DNA from: Selenomonadales bacterium UBA7018
GTDB lineage: Bacteria > Bacillota > Negativicutes > Selenomonadales > Selenomonadaceae
Length of the DNA stretch: 27,087 nt
NCBI GenBank assembly: GCA_002448305.1
Contig: DJWY01000019.1
Location: forward strand, 1 to 27,087
Direction of reading: 5' to 3'
Positions 7,322 to 14,989 of this stretch are shown piece by piece. A program made the translations under genes and the position numbers. Every line of letters begins with the position of its first letter. Positions within the stretch are counted from its first letter, which is position 1. The notes under the pieces were generated by a model. It did not search any database and was not told the origin of the DNA. It saw only the letters and a list, made by a program, of their open reading frames with translations.

Positions 7322-7687
7322 ATGACGATTGGCGAAGTCAGCGAAAAATACGGCATAACAACGGACACCTTGAGATATTATGAGCGAATCGGCTTGATTC
7401 CGCCTGTGCCGCGCAAAAAGAACGGCATCCGCGATTACGACGAAGAATCTTGCGGCTGGGTTTATCTTGTCAAGTGCATGAGGAGTGCCGGCGTCCAGAT
7501 TGAACCGCTTATCGAATACGTCGCGCTCGTCCAGGCTAATACCGGTTTGGAACGCCGCAAAAATATTCTGCTCGAACAAAGAGAAAAACTCCTTGCGCAA
7601 GCCGAACATCTGCGCTCAACTATCGATTTGCTCAACTACAAAATCGAACACTACAAAGAAATGATTCCTAAAAAATCTAGAAAATAA
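7322..7687 (+). CDS. MerR-family transcriptional regulator (AdhR-like)
   Basis: A 121-residue DNA-binding regulator. The N-terminal winged helix-turn-helix is the classic MerR form: MTIGEVSEKYGITTDTLRYYERIGLIPP, then NGIRDYDEES in the wing. A dimerising coiled-coil helix follows from about residue 75 (RKNILLEQREKLLAQAEHL) to the C-terminus. No cysteine pair of the metal-sensing MerR branches is present, and the pattern fits the AdhR/YhdM branch that responds to aldehydes or other electrophiles; that is inference. The ATG has GGGGGG upstream. A terminator follows at 7699-7726, so the gene is probably monocistronic. The next gene is a dicarboxylate transporter with its own leader; whether MerR controls it cannot be told. 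Confidence 0.9.
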   Translation: MTIGEVSEKYGITTDTLRYYERIGLIPPVPRKKNGIRDYDEESCGWVYLVKCMRSAGVQIEPLIEYVALVQANTGLERRKNILLEQREKLLAQAEHLRSTIDLLNYKIEHYKEMIPKKSRK

Positions 7688-7698
7688 AGTTCTTGGCG

Positions 7699-7726
7699 GT
7701 CTCGCAGTCGCGGGGCTTTTTATTTT
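7699..7726 (+). terminator. rho-independent terminator after the MerR gene
   Basis: GTCTCGC (7699-7705) pairs with GCGGGGC (7710-7716) over 7 base pairs including two G-U pairs, with an AGTC loop. TTTTTATTTT follows directly. Confidence 0.65.
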
Positions 7727-7823
7727 ATAATAAATTCGTCCTATGTTGCAGGAAATACCCAAAAGGCAACGAATAATTTTTGCGATATTATACAAAACTT
7801 TTTTTCAGGAGAGGTGAACCTTT

Positions 7824-9164
7824 ATGGAAATGTTTCTAGCTTTCCTAGTGTTACTGTGCTGTTTGATTGTCGGTGTCAGACACGGCGGAATAGGGCTTGC
7901 CGTCATAAGCGGTATTGGTCTCGTAATTTATACTTTTGTATTCGGCTACAAGCCCGGCACGCCGCCTATCGACGTTATGCTGACGATTTTGGCGGTCGTC
8001 ACCTGCGCGGGTTTTCTGCAAACTTCGGGCGGTTTAACTGTTATGCTCAAGTACGCTGAAAAATTCCTGCGCAACAATCCTAAGCACGTCACAATTCTCG
8101 CGCCGCTGACAACGTGGTTTTTAACAGTTTTATGCGGCACTGGGCACGTCGTCTATACCATGTTCCCGATTATTTACGATATTGCGATTAAGCAGAACAT
8201 TCGCCCTGAACGCCCTATGGCGGTTGCGTCGGTTGCGTCGCAAATGGGTATCTGCGCTTCGCCGGTTTCAGTCGCTATCGTCTCAATCGTCGGATTCATG
8301 GCTACGGCGGGTCATAACTATTCCGTTTTGCAAATTTTGGCAGTCGCTATGCCCGCAACCGGTATCGGCGTCCTCTGCGCGGCTCTTTGGAGTTATCGTC
8401 GCGGCAAAGACCTTGACAAGGACGAACGCTTCCAAGAATTTATCAAAGACCCCACCAACCGCGATTATGTCTACGGCGACAGCGAATCTTTGCTTGATAA
8501 GGAATTGCCGCCGAGTTTTTATCACTCAATGTACATTTTCTTCTGCGGAATTATCGTTATCGCTTGTCTTGGCAATTTCCCCGACCTTTTGCCGCATTTC
8601 CCCAACGCTAAAGGCGATTTGAAACCAATTTCTATGACTGCCGTTATCCAAATGGTTATGTTGCTCGTCGCCGCGATTATTTTGTTCGTTTGCAAAGTCA
8701 AAGCTAAAGACGTCGGCAACAGTCAAGTTTTTAAATCCGGTATCGTCGCGCTTGTTTCGGTTTACGGCGTCGCCTGGATGGCTAATACTTGTTTTGCCTC
8801 GCATATGGACTTTTTAAAATCATTTTTAGGAAATGCAGTCGCCGAATATCCTTGGGCGTTCGCGATTATCGCTTTCTTGACTTCTAAGCTCGTCAACTCG
8901 CAAGCCGCCGCTATCGCTATCGTTTTCCCAATGGCTTTAAGCGTCGGTATGGACCCCGTTATAATCATGTCGTTTATCAGCGCGTGTTACGGTTACTTCT
9001 TCCTTCCGACTTATCCTTCCGACCTGGCTTGCATAGGCTTTGACCGTTCGGGCACGACGCGCATTGGCAAATACATTTTGAATCACTCGTTCATGATTCC
9101 CGGCTTAATCGGCGTCATAAGCGGTTGCTGCGTCGGTTTCGTTATGGCTCATATCGTCTTGTAA
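7824..9164 (+). CDS. dcuB: anaerobic C4-dicarboxylate transporter, DcuA/DcuB family
   Basis: A polytopic inner-membrane carrier of 446 residues, the normal length. It exchanges fumarate, malate or aspartate for succinate in anaerobes that respire fumarate. Family blocks are clear: PIDVMLTILAVV near the start, LCGTGHVVYTMFPIIYD, KQNIRPERPMAVASVASQMG, SPVSVAIVS, RGKDLDKDERFQEF and YVYGDSESLLDKELP. Later blocks are SQAAAIAIVFP, YGYFFLPTYPSDL and FDRSGTT. These match DcuB as closely as DcuA, and the symbol is a best guess between the two. The ATG is preceded by AGGAGAGGTG. The gene stands alone between two terminators. A TATTAT at 7786-7791 could be a -10 but has no good -35, which would suit an activator-dependent promoter. 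Confidence 0.93.
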   Translation: MEMFLAFLVLLCCLIVGVRHGGIGLAVISGIGLVIYTFVFGYKPGTPPIDVMLTILAVVTCAGFLQTSGGLTVMLKYAEKFLRNNPKHVTILAPLTTWFLTVLCGTGHVVYTMFPIIYDIAIKQNIRPERPMAVASVASQMGICASPVSVAIVSIVGFMATAGHNYSVLQILAVAMPATGIGVLCAALWSYRRGKDLDKDERFQEFIKDPTNRDYVYGDSESLLDKELPPSFYHSMYIFFCGIIVIACLGNFPDLLPHFPNAKGDLKPISMTAVIQMVMLLVAAIILFVCKVKAKDVGNSQVFKSGIVALVSVYGVAWMANTCFASHMDFLKSFLGNAVAEYPWAFAIIAFLTSKLVNSQAAAIAIVFPMALSVGMDPVIIMSFISACYGYFFLPTYPSDLACIGFDRSGTTRIGKYILNHSFMIPGLIGVISGCCVGFVMAHIVL

Positions 9165-9183
9165 TTCGCAATTAGCAAAGAAA

Positions 9184-9220
9184 AAAATCGCTCGTCGAAA
9201 GTGGCGAGCGATTTTCTTTT
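9184..9220. terminator. bidirectional terminator between dcuB and rpsA
   Basis: AAAATCGCTCG (9184-9194) and CGAGCGATTTT (9205-9215) form an 11-base-pair stem with a 10-base loop. There are T runs on the plus strand (to about 9222) and, reading leftward, A-derived T runs on the minus strand. It serves the two convergent genes dcuB and rpsA. Confidence 0.8.
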
Positions 9221-9242
9221 TTTATAGATTTAAAGCGTTGAA

Positions 9243-10406
9243 TTATTCTTCTGCGGGAGCCTCTTCGGCGGTCGCAACTTGAACTTCGCCTTGAGGCTGA
9301 TAACGTCTGAATTTCGCGTTATTAGTTTCGCGGCGGGCGCGATTGATAGAAAGGGAAATGCGCTTGCGCTTCATGTCAATGCGCAGAACTTTTACTTTGA
9401 CAATGTCGCCAACGGCAACCGCTTCTTCCGCGTTCTCAATGCGGCGGTCGCTAAGTTCGCCCATAGGAATTAAGCCGTCAAAGCCAGGCTCAATTTCCAT
9501 AAACGCGCCGAACTTGGCAAGCTTAACGATTTTGCCTTCGATAAGGTCGCCTTCCTTGAATTGTTCAGCCCTATCAAGCCATGGGTCGCGCTGAGTTTGC
9601 TTAATCGAAAGGGAAATTCTATGCGCTTCGGGGTCAATGTTCTTAACATAAACATCAACTTCATCACCGACTTTGAGAACGTCAGACGCTTGCGTAATAC
9701 GATCCCATGAAAGGTCGGAAATGTGCGCGAGTCCGTCGACGCCGCCCACGTCAATAAATGCGCCGTAATCGACGAGACGCTTGACAACGCCTTTGACAAT
9801 GTCGCCCTCATGCAATTTGCTGAAAACTTCCTGCTGTTTAATTTCGCGTTCGCGCTCAAGAAGTTGACGGCGGCTAAGGACAAGGCGACGCTTATACGAA
9901 TCAATTTCAATCGGCAGAGCTTGAACTATTTGCCCGACGTAAGAGTTTAAATCCTTGACGAAGTGCAATTCCATTTGCGAAGCGGGAATAAAACCGCGCA
10001 GTCCGTTGACGGTCGCAGTTAAGCCGCCCTTGACGACGTTATTTATTTTCGCGTCGACAGTTTGCAAGTCGCTGACTTCGGGGTCTTCGTTATGCGCCTT
10101 TATTGCACGCAAATCGTCCCAAACGACTTCGGCATCAGCTTTGATTTTGGAAAGGACGCCGCCATTTTCGCCGCCGAGCGATTGAATGTAAACTTTAATC
10201 TTGTCGCCCTTCTTGACGACATCTTCCGCTGAATCCGGTTCCGGAACGGCAAGTTCTTTCTTCGGAATGGGAATTTCCTGCTTGTAACCAATGTCGACGA
10301 ACGCTTCATCGCGGTTGACTTGAATAACGGTACCTTCAACGACTTCATGTTCGCGAATGTTTTGAATGTTGACTGAATCCTCCAACCAATTACCCATTTC
10401 TTCCAT
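9243..10406 (-). CDS. rpsA: ribosomal protein S1 (four S1 domains)
   Basis: S1 brings mRNA to the 30S subunit. Four OB-fold S1 domains are readable in order: VVEGTVIQVNRDEAFVDIGY; an atypical VDAKINNVVKGGLTATVNGLRGFIP; GDIVKGVVKRLVDYGAFIDVGG with GLAHISDLSW; and GDLIEGKIVKLAKFGAFMEIEPG. Domains 3 and 4 each end in the usual HRISLSIK/KRISLSIN. The acidic tail follows. Proteobacterial S1 has six domains; four is usual in Firmicutes. I place the start at ATG 10406 because AGAGGA lies 10 bases upstream. An in-frame GTG at 10427 would add seven residues and overlap ispH by 16 bases, but has no ribosome site. It follows ispH directly, an arrangement common in Clostridia and Negativicutes, where the two are sometimes fused. 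Confidence 0.95.
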   Translation of the reverse strand: MEEMGNWLEDSVNIQNIREHEVVEGTVIQVNRDEAFVDIGYKQEIPIPKKELAVPEPDSAEDVVKKGDKIKVYIQSLGGENGGVLSKIKADAEVVWDDLRAIKAHNEDPEVSDLQTVDAKINNVVKGGLTATVNGLRGFIPASQMELHFVKDLNSYVGQIVQALPIEIDSYKRRLVLSRRQLLEREREIKQQEVFSKLHEGDIVKGVVKRLVDYGAFIDVGGVDGLAHISDLSWDRITQASDVLKVGDEVDVYVKNIDPEAHRISLSIKQTQRDPWLDRAEQFKEGDLIEGKIVKLAKFGAFMEIEPGFDGLIPMGELSDRRIENAEEAVAVGDIVKVKVLRIDMKRKRISLSINRARRETNNAKFRRYQPQGEVQVATAEEAPAEE

Positions 10407-10411
10407 GTTCT

Positions 10412-11233
10412 TTAAATCCTCTGACACTTTTTATAAACCTCCCCGATAATCCAGTCCGGCGTTGAGGCACCGGCTGTAATACCTACTTTATTAACTTTTT
10501 CTAACCAGTCAGGTGAAAGTTCCTGAGCTGTTTCTATGTGGTAAGTTCTGCATTTTTCCTTGCAAAGTTGCGCGAGCCGCGTCGTATTTGCGCTTATGCG
10601 CCCGCCGATTACCAACATAACATCGACTTGCGACGCTAGATCCAGTGCTGCCTTTTGTCTTTGATCCGTTGCCGTGCAGATTGTTCTCAAAATGCGTATG
10701 TCTTTCGATTTGCCCAAAAGGTGCGAGACCATTTTGACAAAATTTTCGCCGCTCACAGTTGTTTGAGAAACTATTCCGAGTTTGGGCGAAGGCGCGAAAT
10801 TTTTGGCGTCTTCTTCCGTATCCAGAATAACTGCTCGATTGCCCGACCACTCGAAGATACTTTTAACTTCGGGATGATTTTTTTCACCGATTATGACGAC
10901 TTGGCGTCCGTCCTTTGCTAATTCCTTAGCAGATAGTTGCGCTTTTTTTACATGCGGGCAAGTCGCGTCGACTAGGTTTAATCCTTTAGCTTTTGCCTCT
11001 TCGTAAACTCGTGGTCCTACGCCGTGTGAGCGAATTATTATCGTGCCCTCCTCCATCGCCGTCAAATCTTCGACCGTGCCGACTCCTTTCGACTTCAGCC
11101 GCTCTACCATTTGCGGATTATGGATTATAGGTCCTAGTGTGCAACTTTTCCCATCCGCGTGCTCTTCGGCAATTTTAATCGCCCGCTTGACGCCGTAGCA
11201 AAATCCTAAACACTTCGACAAGATTACTTCCAT
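10412..11233 (-). CDS. ispH: 4-hydroxy-3-methylbut-2-enyl diphosphate reductase
   Basis: IspH performs the last step of the methylerythritol phosphate pathway, reducing HMBPP to IPP and DMAPP with a [4Fe-4S] cluster. The three cluster cysteines are C12 (GFCYGVKRA), C92 (DATCPHVKK) and C186 (RTICTATDQRQ). Substrate-binding histidines sit in IIHNP, RSHGVG and KNHPEV. The GGRISANTTRL motif corresponds to the family G-G-x-x-S-x-N-T-x-R-L. The length of 273 residues is slightly short but complete. The start at 11233 has AGGTGG upstream, and a good promoter lies at 11300-11328. The end abuts or overlaps rpsA, so the pair is co-transcribed. Confidence 0.96.
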   Translation of the reverse strand: MEVILSKCLGFCYGVKRAIKIAEEHADGKSCTLGPIIHNPQMVERLKSKGVGTVEDLTAMEEGTIIIRSHGVGPRVYEEAKAKGLNLVDATCPHVKKAQLSAKELAKDGRQVVIIGEKNHPEVKSIFEWSGNRAVILDTEEDAKNFAPSPKLGIVSQTTVSGENFVKMVSHLLGKSKDIRILRTICTATDQRQKAALDLASQVDVMLVIGGRISANTTRLAQLCKEKCRTYHIETAQELSPDWLEKVNKVGITAGASTPDWIIGEVYKKCQRI

Positions 11234-11299
11234 TTTTTACCACCTGTTTAATTGGCATTGACAAGCAAAATATCCTCAACCTGCCAATAACCGTCGTTT

Positions 11300-11328
11300 A
11301 ATATATCATAATCATTTTTCGCAAGCAA
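11300..11328 (-). promoter_or_regulatory. promoter of ispH-rpsA
   Basis: On the minus strand TTGCTT (11328-11323) and TATATT (11305-11300) are separated by 17 bases, about 65 bases upstream of the ispH ATG. The stretch between miaB and ispH (11234-11363) contains no gene. Confidence 0.55.
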
Positions 11329-11363
11329 TAACTTTGAGAAAAATTTTTCAAAACTTTAAATCA

Positions 11364-12683
11364 TTATGCAACGTCCGACGAATGAATTATTTTGCCTTTA
11401 AGTAGCCACGTCTGCGCTTGATTAATTTTGACGCTGACTAATTCGCCAGCTTGTTCGCTACCGTGTTCAAAGAGGATTAATTTATTGGAGCGCGTCCTGC
11501 CCATGAAAATTTTATCGTCAGTCTTACTCGCGCCCTCGACCAAAACTTCAACGGCTGAATTTTCCAGCGCAAGATTTTTGGCAAGGCTTATTTCGTTTTG
11601 AACTTTCATTAGCTCTTCAAGACGGCGATGTTTAGTTGCGTCGTCAATCTGACTTGCGAAAGTTGCGGCGGGCGTCCCGCTCCGTTTTGAGTAAATGAAA
11701 GTAAATGCCGCGTCGAATTTCACTGCTCGCAAAAATTTTAGCGTTTCTTGAAAATCTTCTTCGGTCTCGCCGGGAAAACCAACAATTAAATCCGTCGTTA
11801 AGCTGACATTCGGAATAGCGACGCGAATTTTCTCCACAAGCCGCAAATATTTTTCGACAGTGTAAACGCGATTCATGCGCTGTAAAATTTTGTCGCTACC
11901 GTACTGCACGGGCAAATGAATATGTTCGCAAATATTTTCGCCGCCCGCAATCGCGGCAATCAATTCGTCGGATAAATCTTTCGGGTGACTCGTCATGAAT
12001 CTTAGCCGCTTAACGCCCGCAATTTTATCGACCGCGCTTAGCAATTCGGCGAAAGTCATGCCGCCCGAATAGGAATTGACATTTTGTCCGAGCAAAGTAA
12101 TTTCCTTGAAACCTTCGGCGACTGCTTGCTTGACTTCCGCGAAAATTTCTTCAGGCTGGCGGCTCCTTTCGCGCCCGCGCACGTAGGGAACTATGCAATA
12201 CGTGCAAAAATTATTGCAACCGTACATAATCGGCACGAACGTTGAGACATGTCCGCCGCGCAGGGGAAAAACTTCGCTAGAAATTTCGCCGCTGACATTT
12301 GACACGTCGACAAAATGTTTCCGTTCGCGCTCCAAACTCAAAACGACGCGGGCAACTTCCGAACTTTGACCCGTTCCCAAAACGAAATCGATATGCGGCG
12401 CACGCTTGATTAAATTTGCTCCTTCCTTCTGCGCCATGCAACCCGCTACGCCTAAAATCAGCGACGGCTTTTCCCGCTTGAGACTTTTGAATTTGCCAAT
12501 TTGCCCGAAAACTTTATCCTCCGCCGTTGCGCGAACGCAACATGTATTGATTAAAATTAAATCTGCGCGTTCGGCGTCGTCAGTGAGCGTGTAGCCGATT
12601 TTCTTCAGCAAACCCGCCATGCGCTCAGAGTCGGCGACGTTCATTTGACAACCATAAGTTAAAATTTTAAGTTTCTTATCCAT
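11364..12683 (-). CDS. miaB: tRNA-2-methylthio-N6-dimethylallyladenosine synthase
   Basis: MiaB adds a methylthio group to position 37 of tRNAs that read UNN codons, using two Fe-S clusters and S-adenosylmethionine. From the chosen start, the N-terminal MTTase domain carries C12 (TYGCQMN), C48 (INTCCV) and C82 (VAGCMAQ). The radical SAM cluster is C156, C160 and C163 in YGCNNFCTYC, followed by the typical IVPYVRGRERSR. A C-terminal TRAM domain (about residues 370-435) ends the protein. The total, 439 residues, is normal. I use ATG 12683 (MDKKLKILTYGCQMN) rather than ATG 12692, because the latter lies inside the -10 hexamer. No ribosome site precedes either, which fits a leaderless mRNA. Confidence 0.95.
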   Translation of the reverse strand: MDKKLKILTYGCQMNVADSERMAGLLKKIGYTLTDDAERADLILINTCCVRATAEDKVFGQIGKFKSLKREKPSLILGVAGCMAQKEGANLIKRAPHIDFVLGTGQSSEVARVVLSLERERKHFVDVSNVSGEISSEVFPLRGGHVSTFVPIMYGCNNFCTYCIVPYVRGRERSRQPEEIFAEVKQAVAEGFKEITLLGQNVNSYSGGMTFAELLSAVDKIAGVKRLRFMTSHPKDLSDELIAAIAGGENICEHIHLPVQYGSDKILQRMNRVYTVEKYLRLVEKIRVAIPNVSLTTDLIVGFPGETEEDFQETLKFLRAVKFDAAFTFIYSKRSGTPAATFASQIDDATKHRRLEELMKVQNEISLAKNLALENSAVEVLVEGASKTDDKIFMGRTRSNKLILFEHGSEQAGELVSVKINQAQTWLLKGKIIHSSDVA

Positions 12684-12690
12684 GCCGCGC

Positions 12691-12719
12691 ATTGTATCAC
12701 ATTGATTATTTTGCTACAA
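12691..12719 (-). promoter_or_regulatory. miaB promoter, likely leaderless transcript
   Basis: On the minus strand TTGTAG (12719-12714) and TACAAT (12696-12691) have a 17-base spacer. Seven bases (GCGCGGC) separate the -10 from ATG 12683, so transcription should start at the start codon. The element shares almost all its bases with the opposing promoter on the plus strand. Confidence 0.6.
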
Positions 12720-12720
12720 T
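12692..12720 (+). promoter_or_regulatory. promoter of the zinc-ribbon/TPM operon
   Basis: TTGTAT (12692-12697) and TACAAT (12715-12720) have a 17-base spacer, 26 bases before the ATG at 12747. The -10 of this promoter occupies the -35 of the miaB promoter and the reverse, forming one symmetric bidirectional element. Confidence 0.6.
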
Positions 12721-12746
12721 CGGGAAAAAATTTTGGAGGCGATAAA

Positions 12747-13847
12747 ATGGCTGATTCATCGGTTAGTTATAAATGTCCGAATTGTGGTGCGCCGCTTAGT
12801 TTCCTGCCCGGCAAGAAAACTGTTACTTGCGAATATTGCGGGACGGAATTTGAAGTCAGCGCGATTGAAGAACTTTTCCGCGACAAACAGGAAACGGCAG
12901 TCCGTGCGGCTGAAGCGCAAGAAGCTAAATGGGAGACTGAAAACGCCGGCTCTGAATGGGATAATGACGAAGCGAAAAATCTTCATGCGTTCACTTGTTC
13001 GAGTTGCGGCGCAGAATTAGTTTGCGACGAAAATACTATGGCGACCGAGTGCGTTTACTGCGGCAACCCTACTATGATTCCTAAACGTTTCGACGGCATG
13101 TTGAAGCCCGATTACGTTATCCCCTTCAAAAAGACTAAGCAAGAAGCCGTTGCCGCGCTAAAGGAATTTTACAAAGGGCATTTGCTTTTGCCAAGTAATT
13201 TCACGGCAAATAATCGCGTCGAAGCTATTCAGGCTATGTACGTTCCCTTTTGGCTTTTCGATTCTAAAATTTCCGCGCAGGCTCAATTTCGCGCTGAAAA
13301 AGTTCGCGTAGTCAACACGCCAAAGGAAGTCGTCACGCAGACTAGCATTTATAACTGCCGCCGCGCTGCAACTATGAGCTTTGAAAAAATTCCCGTCGAC
13401 GGCTCCAAGCGTATTGATAACGCTTATATGGACAGCATTGAGCCTTTCGATTATAAAGACCTTGTGCCGTTCAGCGCGGCTTATTTCACCGGCTATCTTG
13501 CCGACAAATACGACGTGACTGCGGAAGAATGCGCACCCCGCGCAGATAAGCGCGTTGAGAACAGTGCCATTGAAGTTTTGCAAAGTTCGGTTGAAGGCTA
13601 CGACGCTTGCCAACTAGAAAATGCCGCCGTTGTTAAAGATGTCGGCAAAGTTAGTTATGCTATGGTGCCCGTGTGGATTTTAACGACGCGCTATCAAGAC
13701 AAGCCCTATACCTTCATGATGAACGGGCAGACCGGAAAATTTATCGGCTCGCTACCCTACGATAGAATGAAAGCTTTTCTATATCCCGCGCTTTGTTCGC
13801 TGGTGCTAATGCCGATTATTTATTTTATACTTCTTATGTTTGAGTGA
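12747..13847 (+). CDS. double zinc-ribbon protein with C-terminal membrane segment
   Basis: A 366-residue protein with two TFIIB-like zinc ribbons at the N-terminus. The first is CPNCGAPL...CEYCGTEF (about residues 10-35) and the second CSSCGAEL...CVYCGNP (about 84-110). A large central domain follows, including VPFWLFDSKISAQAQF and the late VPVWILTTRYQDKPYTFMMNGQTGKFIG. One hydrophobic segment near the C-terminus (FLYPALCSLVLMPIIYFILLMF) should anchor it in the membrane with the ribbons inside. It resembles TFIIB-type zinc-ribbon proteins often annotated beside LemA or TPM-domain proteins; no reaction is known. The start at 12747 has TTGGAGG upstream; an earlier in-frame ATG lacks one. The next gene follows after 12 bases and probably forms a functional pair. 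Confidence 0.8.
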   Translation: MADSSVSYKCPNCGAPLSFLPGKKTVTCEYCGTEFEVSAIEELFRDKQETAVRAAEAQEAKWETENAGSEWDNDEAKNLHAFTCSSCGAELVCDENTMATECVYCGNPTMIPKRFDGMLKPDYVIPFKKTKQEAVAALKEFYKGHLLLPSNFTANNRVEAIQAMYVPFWLFDSKISAQAQFRAEKVRVVNTPKEVVTQTSIYNCRRAATMSFEKIPVDGSKRIDNAYMDSIEPFDYKDLVPFSAAYFTGYLADKYDVTAEECAPRADKRVENSAIEVLQSSVEGYDACQLENAAVVKDVGKVSYAMVPVWILTTRYQDKPYTFMMNGQTGKFIGSLPYDRMKAFLYPALCSLVLMPIIYFILLMFE

Positions 13848-13859
13848 GGAGGGCGCGTC

Positions 13860-14627
13860 ATGAAAAAATTTCTAAGTTTGATTGCGCTGATATTGCTGAT
13901 AACTTTTTCTTCGGCGAGTGCTGAACGATTAGAACCCGTCACAGACCAAGCCGGACTTTTGAAGGCGCAGGAAATTAAACAGCTTAACCAAAAAATCCGC
14001 GACGTTGAGCAGGCGCACAAAGTTAAAATCGGCGTTGTGTTCGTTAAGTCAATCGGCAATAGCGATATGGTGACGGCGTCGAATGATTTAGTTGATAAAT
14101 ATTTTAATAACGGCATGAACGGCGGAATTGTCCTTCTTATCGCAATGGACGAGCGCAAATACGAAATGGCGACGAATAGCCGCATGGTCGAGCGAATAAC
14201 CGATTATGACGGCATACCCTTTTTGAAAGAAAGTTTTCAATCGGACTTGAGCGCGGGCGATTACTACGGCGCGGCGAATAATTTTGTTGAAGGCGTCGAT
14301 GAGCTTATGAATTATTACGAAACAAACGGCGTCGCTTACGGGCAGAGGAAGCCGGGCGAAATTGACCCAATGGCGGCACTTGTCGCGGCTGTAACGGCTA
14401 TTATTTTGGGAGTATTTATTCGTTCTTTTCTTATCGGCGCAATGAGCAATATTCAGTACGCTATGGGGGCAACTGACTATCTCAAAAAAAATACCGTCAA
14501 GTTGACGGAAAATCGCGACACATTTTTATTTATGAATGTCCAGAGACGCCCGAAAAGTAGTGGTAGAAGTCGTAGCGGAGGCGGTCACGGCGGGGGCGGT
14601 CATGGCGGAGGGGGCGGAAGCTTTTAA
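13860..14627 (+). CDS. TPM-domain (YgcG-family) membrane protein
   Basis: A 255-residue exported protein. Residues 1-21 form a signal peptide (MKKFLSLIALILLITFSSASA). The TPM domain (about 25-150) has EPVTDQAGLL, KVKIGVVFVKS, NNGMNGGIVLLIAMDERKYEM and a YYGAANNFVEGV helix. A membrane helix follows at about 172-195 (AALVAAVTAIILGVFIRSFL), and the tail is rich in serine, arginine, glycine and histidine, ending GGHGGGGGSF. TPM domains of this type have been linked to phosphatase-like activity or photosystem repair in plants; in bacteria the role is open. It is co-transcribed with the double zinc-ribbon gene (GGAGG before the ATG). Its stop overlaps the stop of the opposing HIT gene by four bases. 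Confidence 0.88.
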   Translation: MKKFLSLIALILLITFSSASAERLEPVTDQAGLLKAQEIKQLNQKIRDVEQAHKVKIGVVFVKSIGNSDMVTASNDLVDKYFNNGMNGGIVLLIAMDERKYEMATNSRMVERITDYDGIPFLKESFQSDLSAGDYYGAANNFVEGVDELMNYYETNGVAYGQRKPGEIDPMAALVAAVTAIILGVFIRSFLIGAMSNIQYAMGATDYLKKNTVKLTENRDTFLFMNVQRRPKSSGRSRSGGGHGGGGHGGGGGSF

Positions 14628-14968
14628 CCTGGTGGCCAAGTAAATTTCCTACCGCCGAGTAAGTGTACGTGCAAATGATGAACAGTTTGTCCGCCGTCGT
14701 CGCCGGTATTCATTACGACGCGAAAACCATTTTCAGCAATTCCCAGTTCGTTAGCGAGCTTTGGCACCACGTCAACGAAAATGTGCGCGGCAAGTTCTTT
14801 ATCTTCGGTTTGGAAATGCGCGACGCTTTGAATATGTTTTTTCGGGACAATAAGAACGTGGACGGGAGCTTTGGGCGATAAATCTTTGAACGCAACAACG
14901 CTCTCGTCCTCGTAAACTTTTTGCGAAGGAATTTCTCCCGTCGCAATCTTGCAGAAAATACAATCCAT
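14624..14968 (-). CDS. HIT-family nucleotide hydrolase (HinT-like)
   Basis: A small cytosolic hydrolase of 114 residues, the usual HinT size, acting on adenosine phosphoramidates or related nucleotides. The start MDCIFCKIATGEIPSQKVYED is diagnostic, with the zinc-ligand-like CxxC of bacterial HinT. The catalytic histidine triad appears near the end as HHLHVHLLGG. It is the third gene of a leftward run (sir2, membrane protein, hinT), 21 bases after the membrane protein's stop, with AGGAGG before the ATG. It converges on the TPM gene with overlapping stop codons. Confidence 0.95.
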   Translation of the reverse strand: MDCIFCKIATGEIPSQKVYEDESVVAFKDLSPKAPVHVLIVPKKHIQSVAHFQTEDKELAAHIFVDVVPKLANELGIAENGFRVVMNTGDDGGQTVHHLHVHLLGGRKFTWPPG

Positions 14969-14989
14969 ATCAAAACCTCCTAGAAAAAT

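Noticed and set aside
7779..7795. FNR- or Rex-type site before dcuB (TTGCGATATTATACAA)
   Set aside because: Only the outer TTG/CAA halves match; the inner bases do not fit either consensus.
9155..9240. Possible small RNA between dcuB and rpsA
   Set aside because: The hairpin has T runs on both sides and fits a shared terminator; no promoter is evident.
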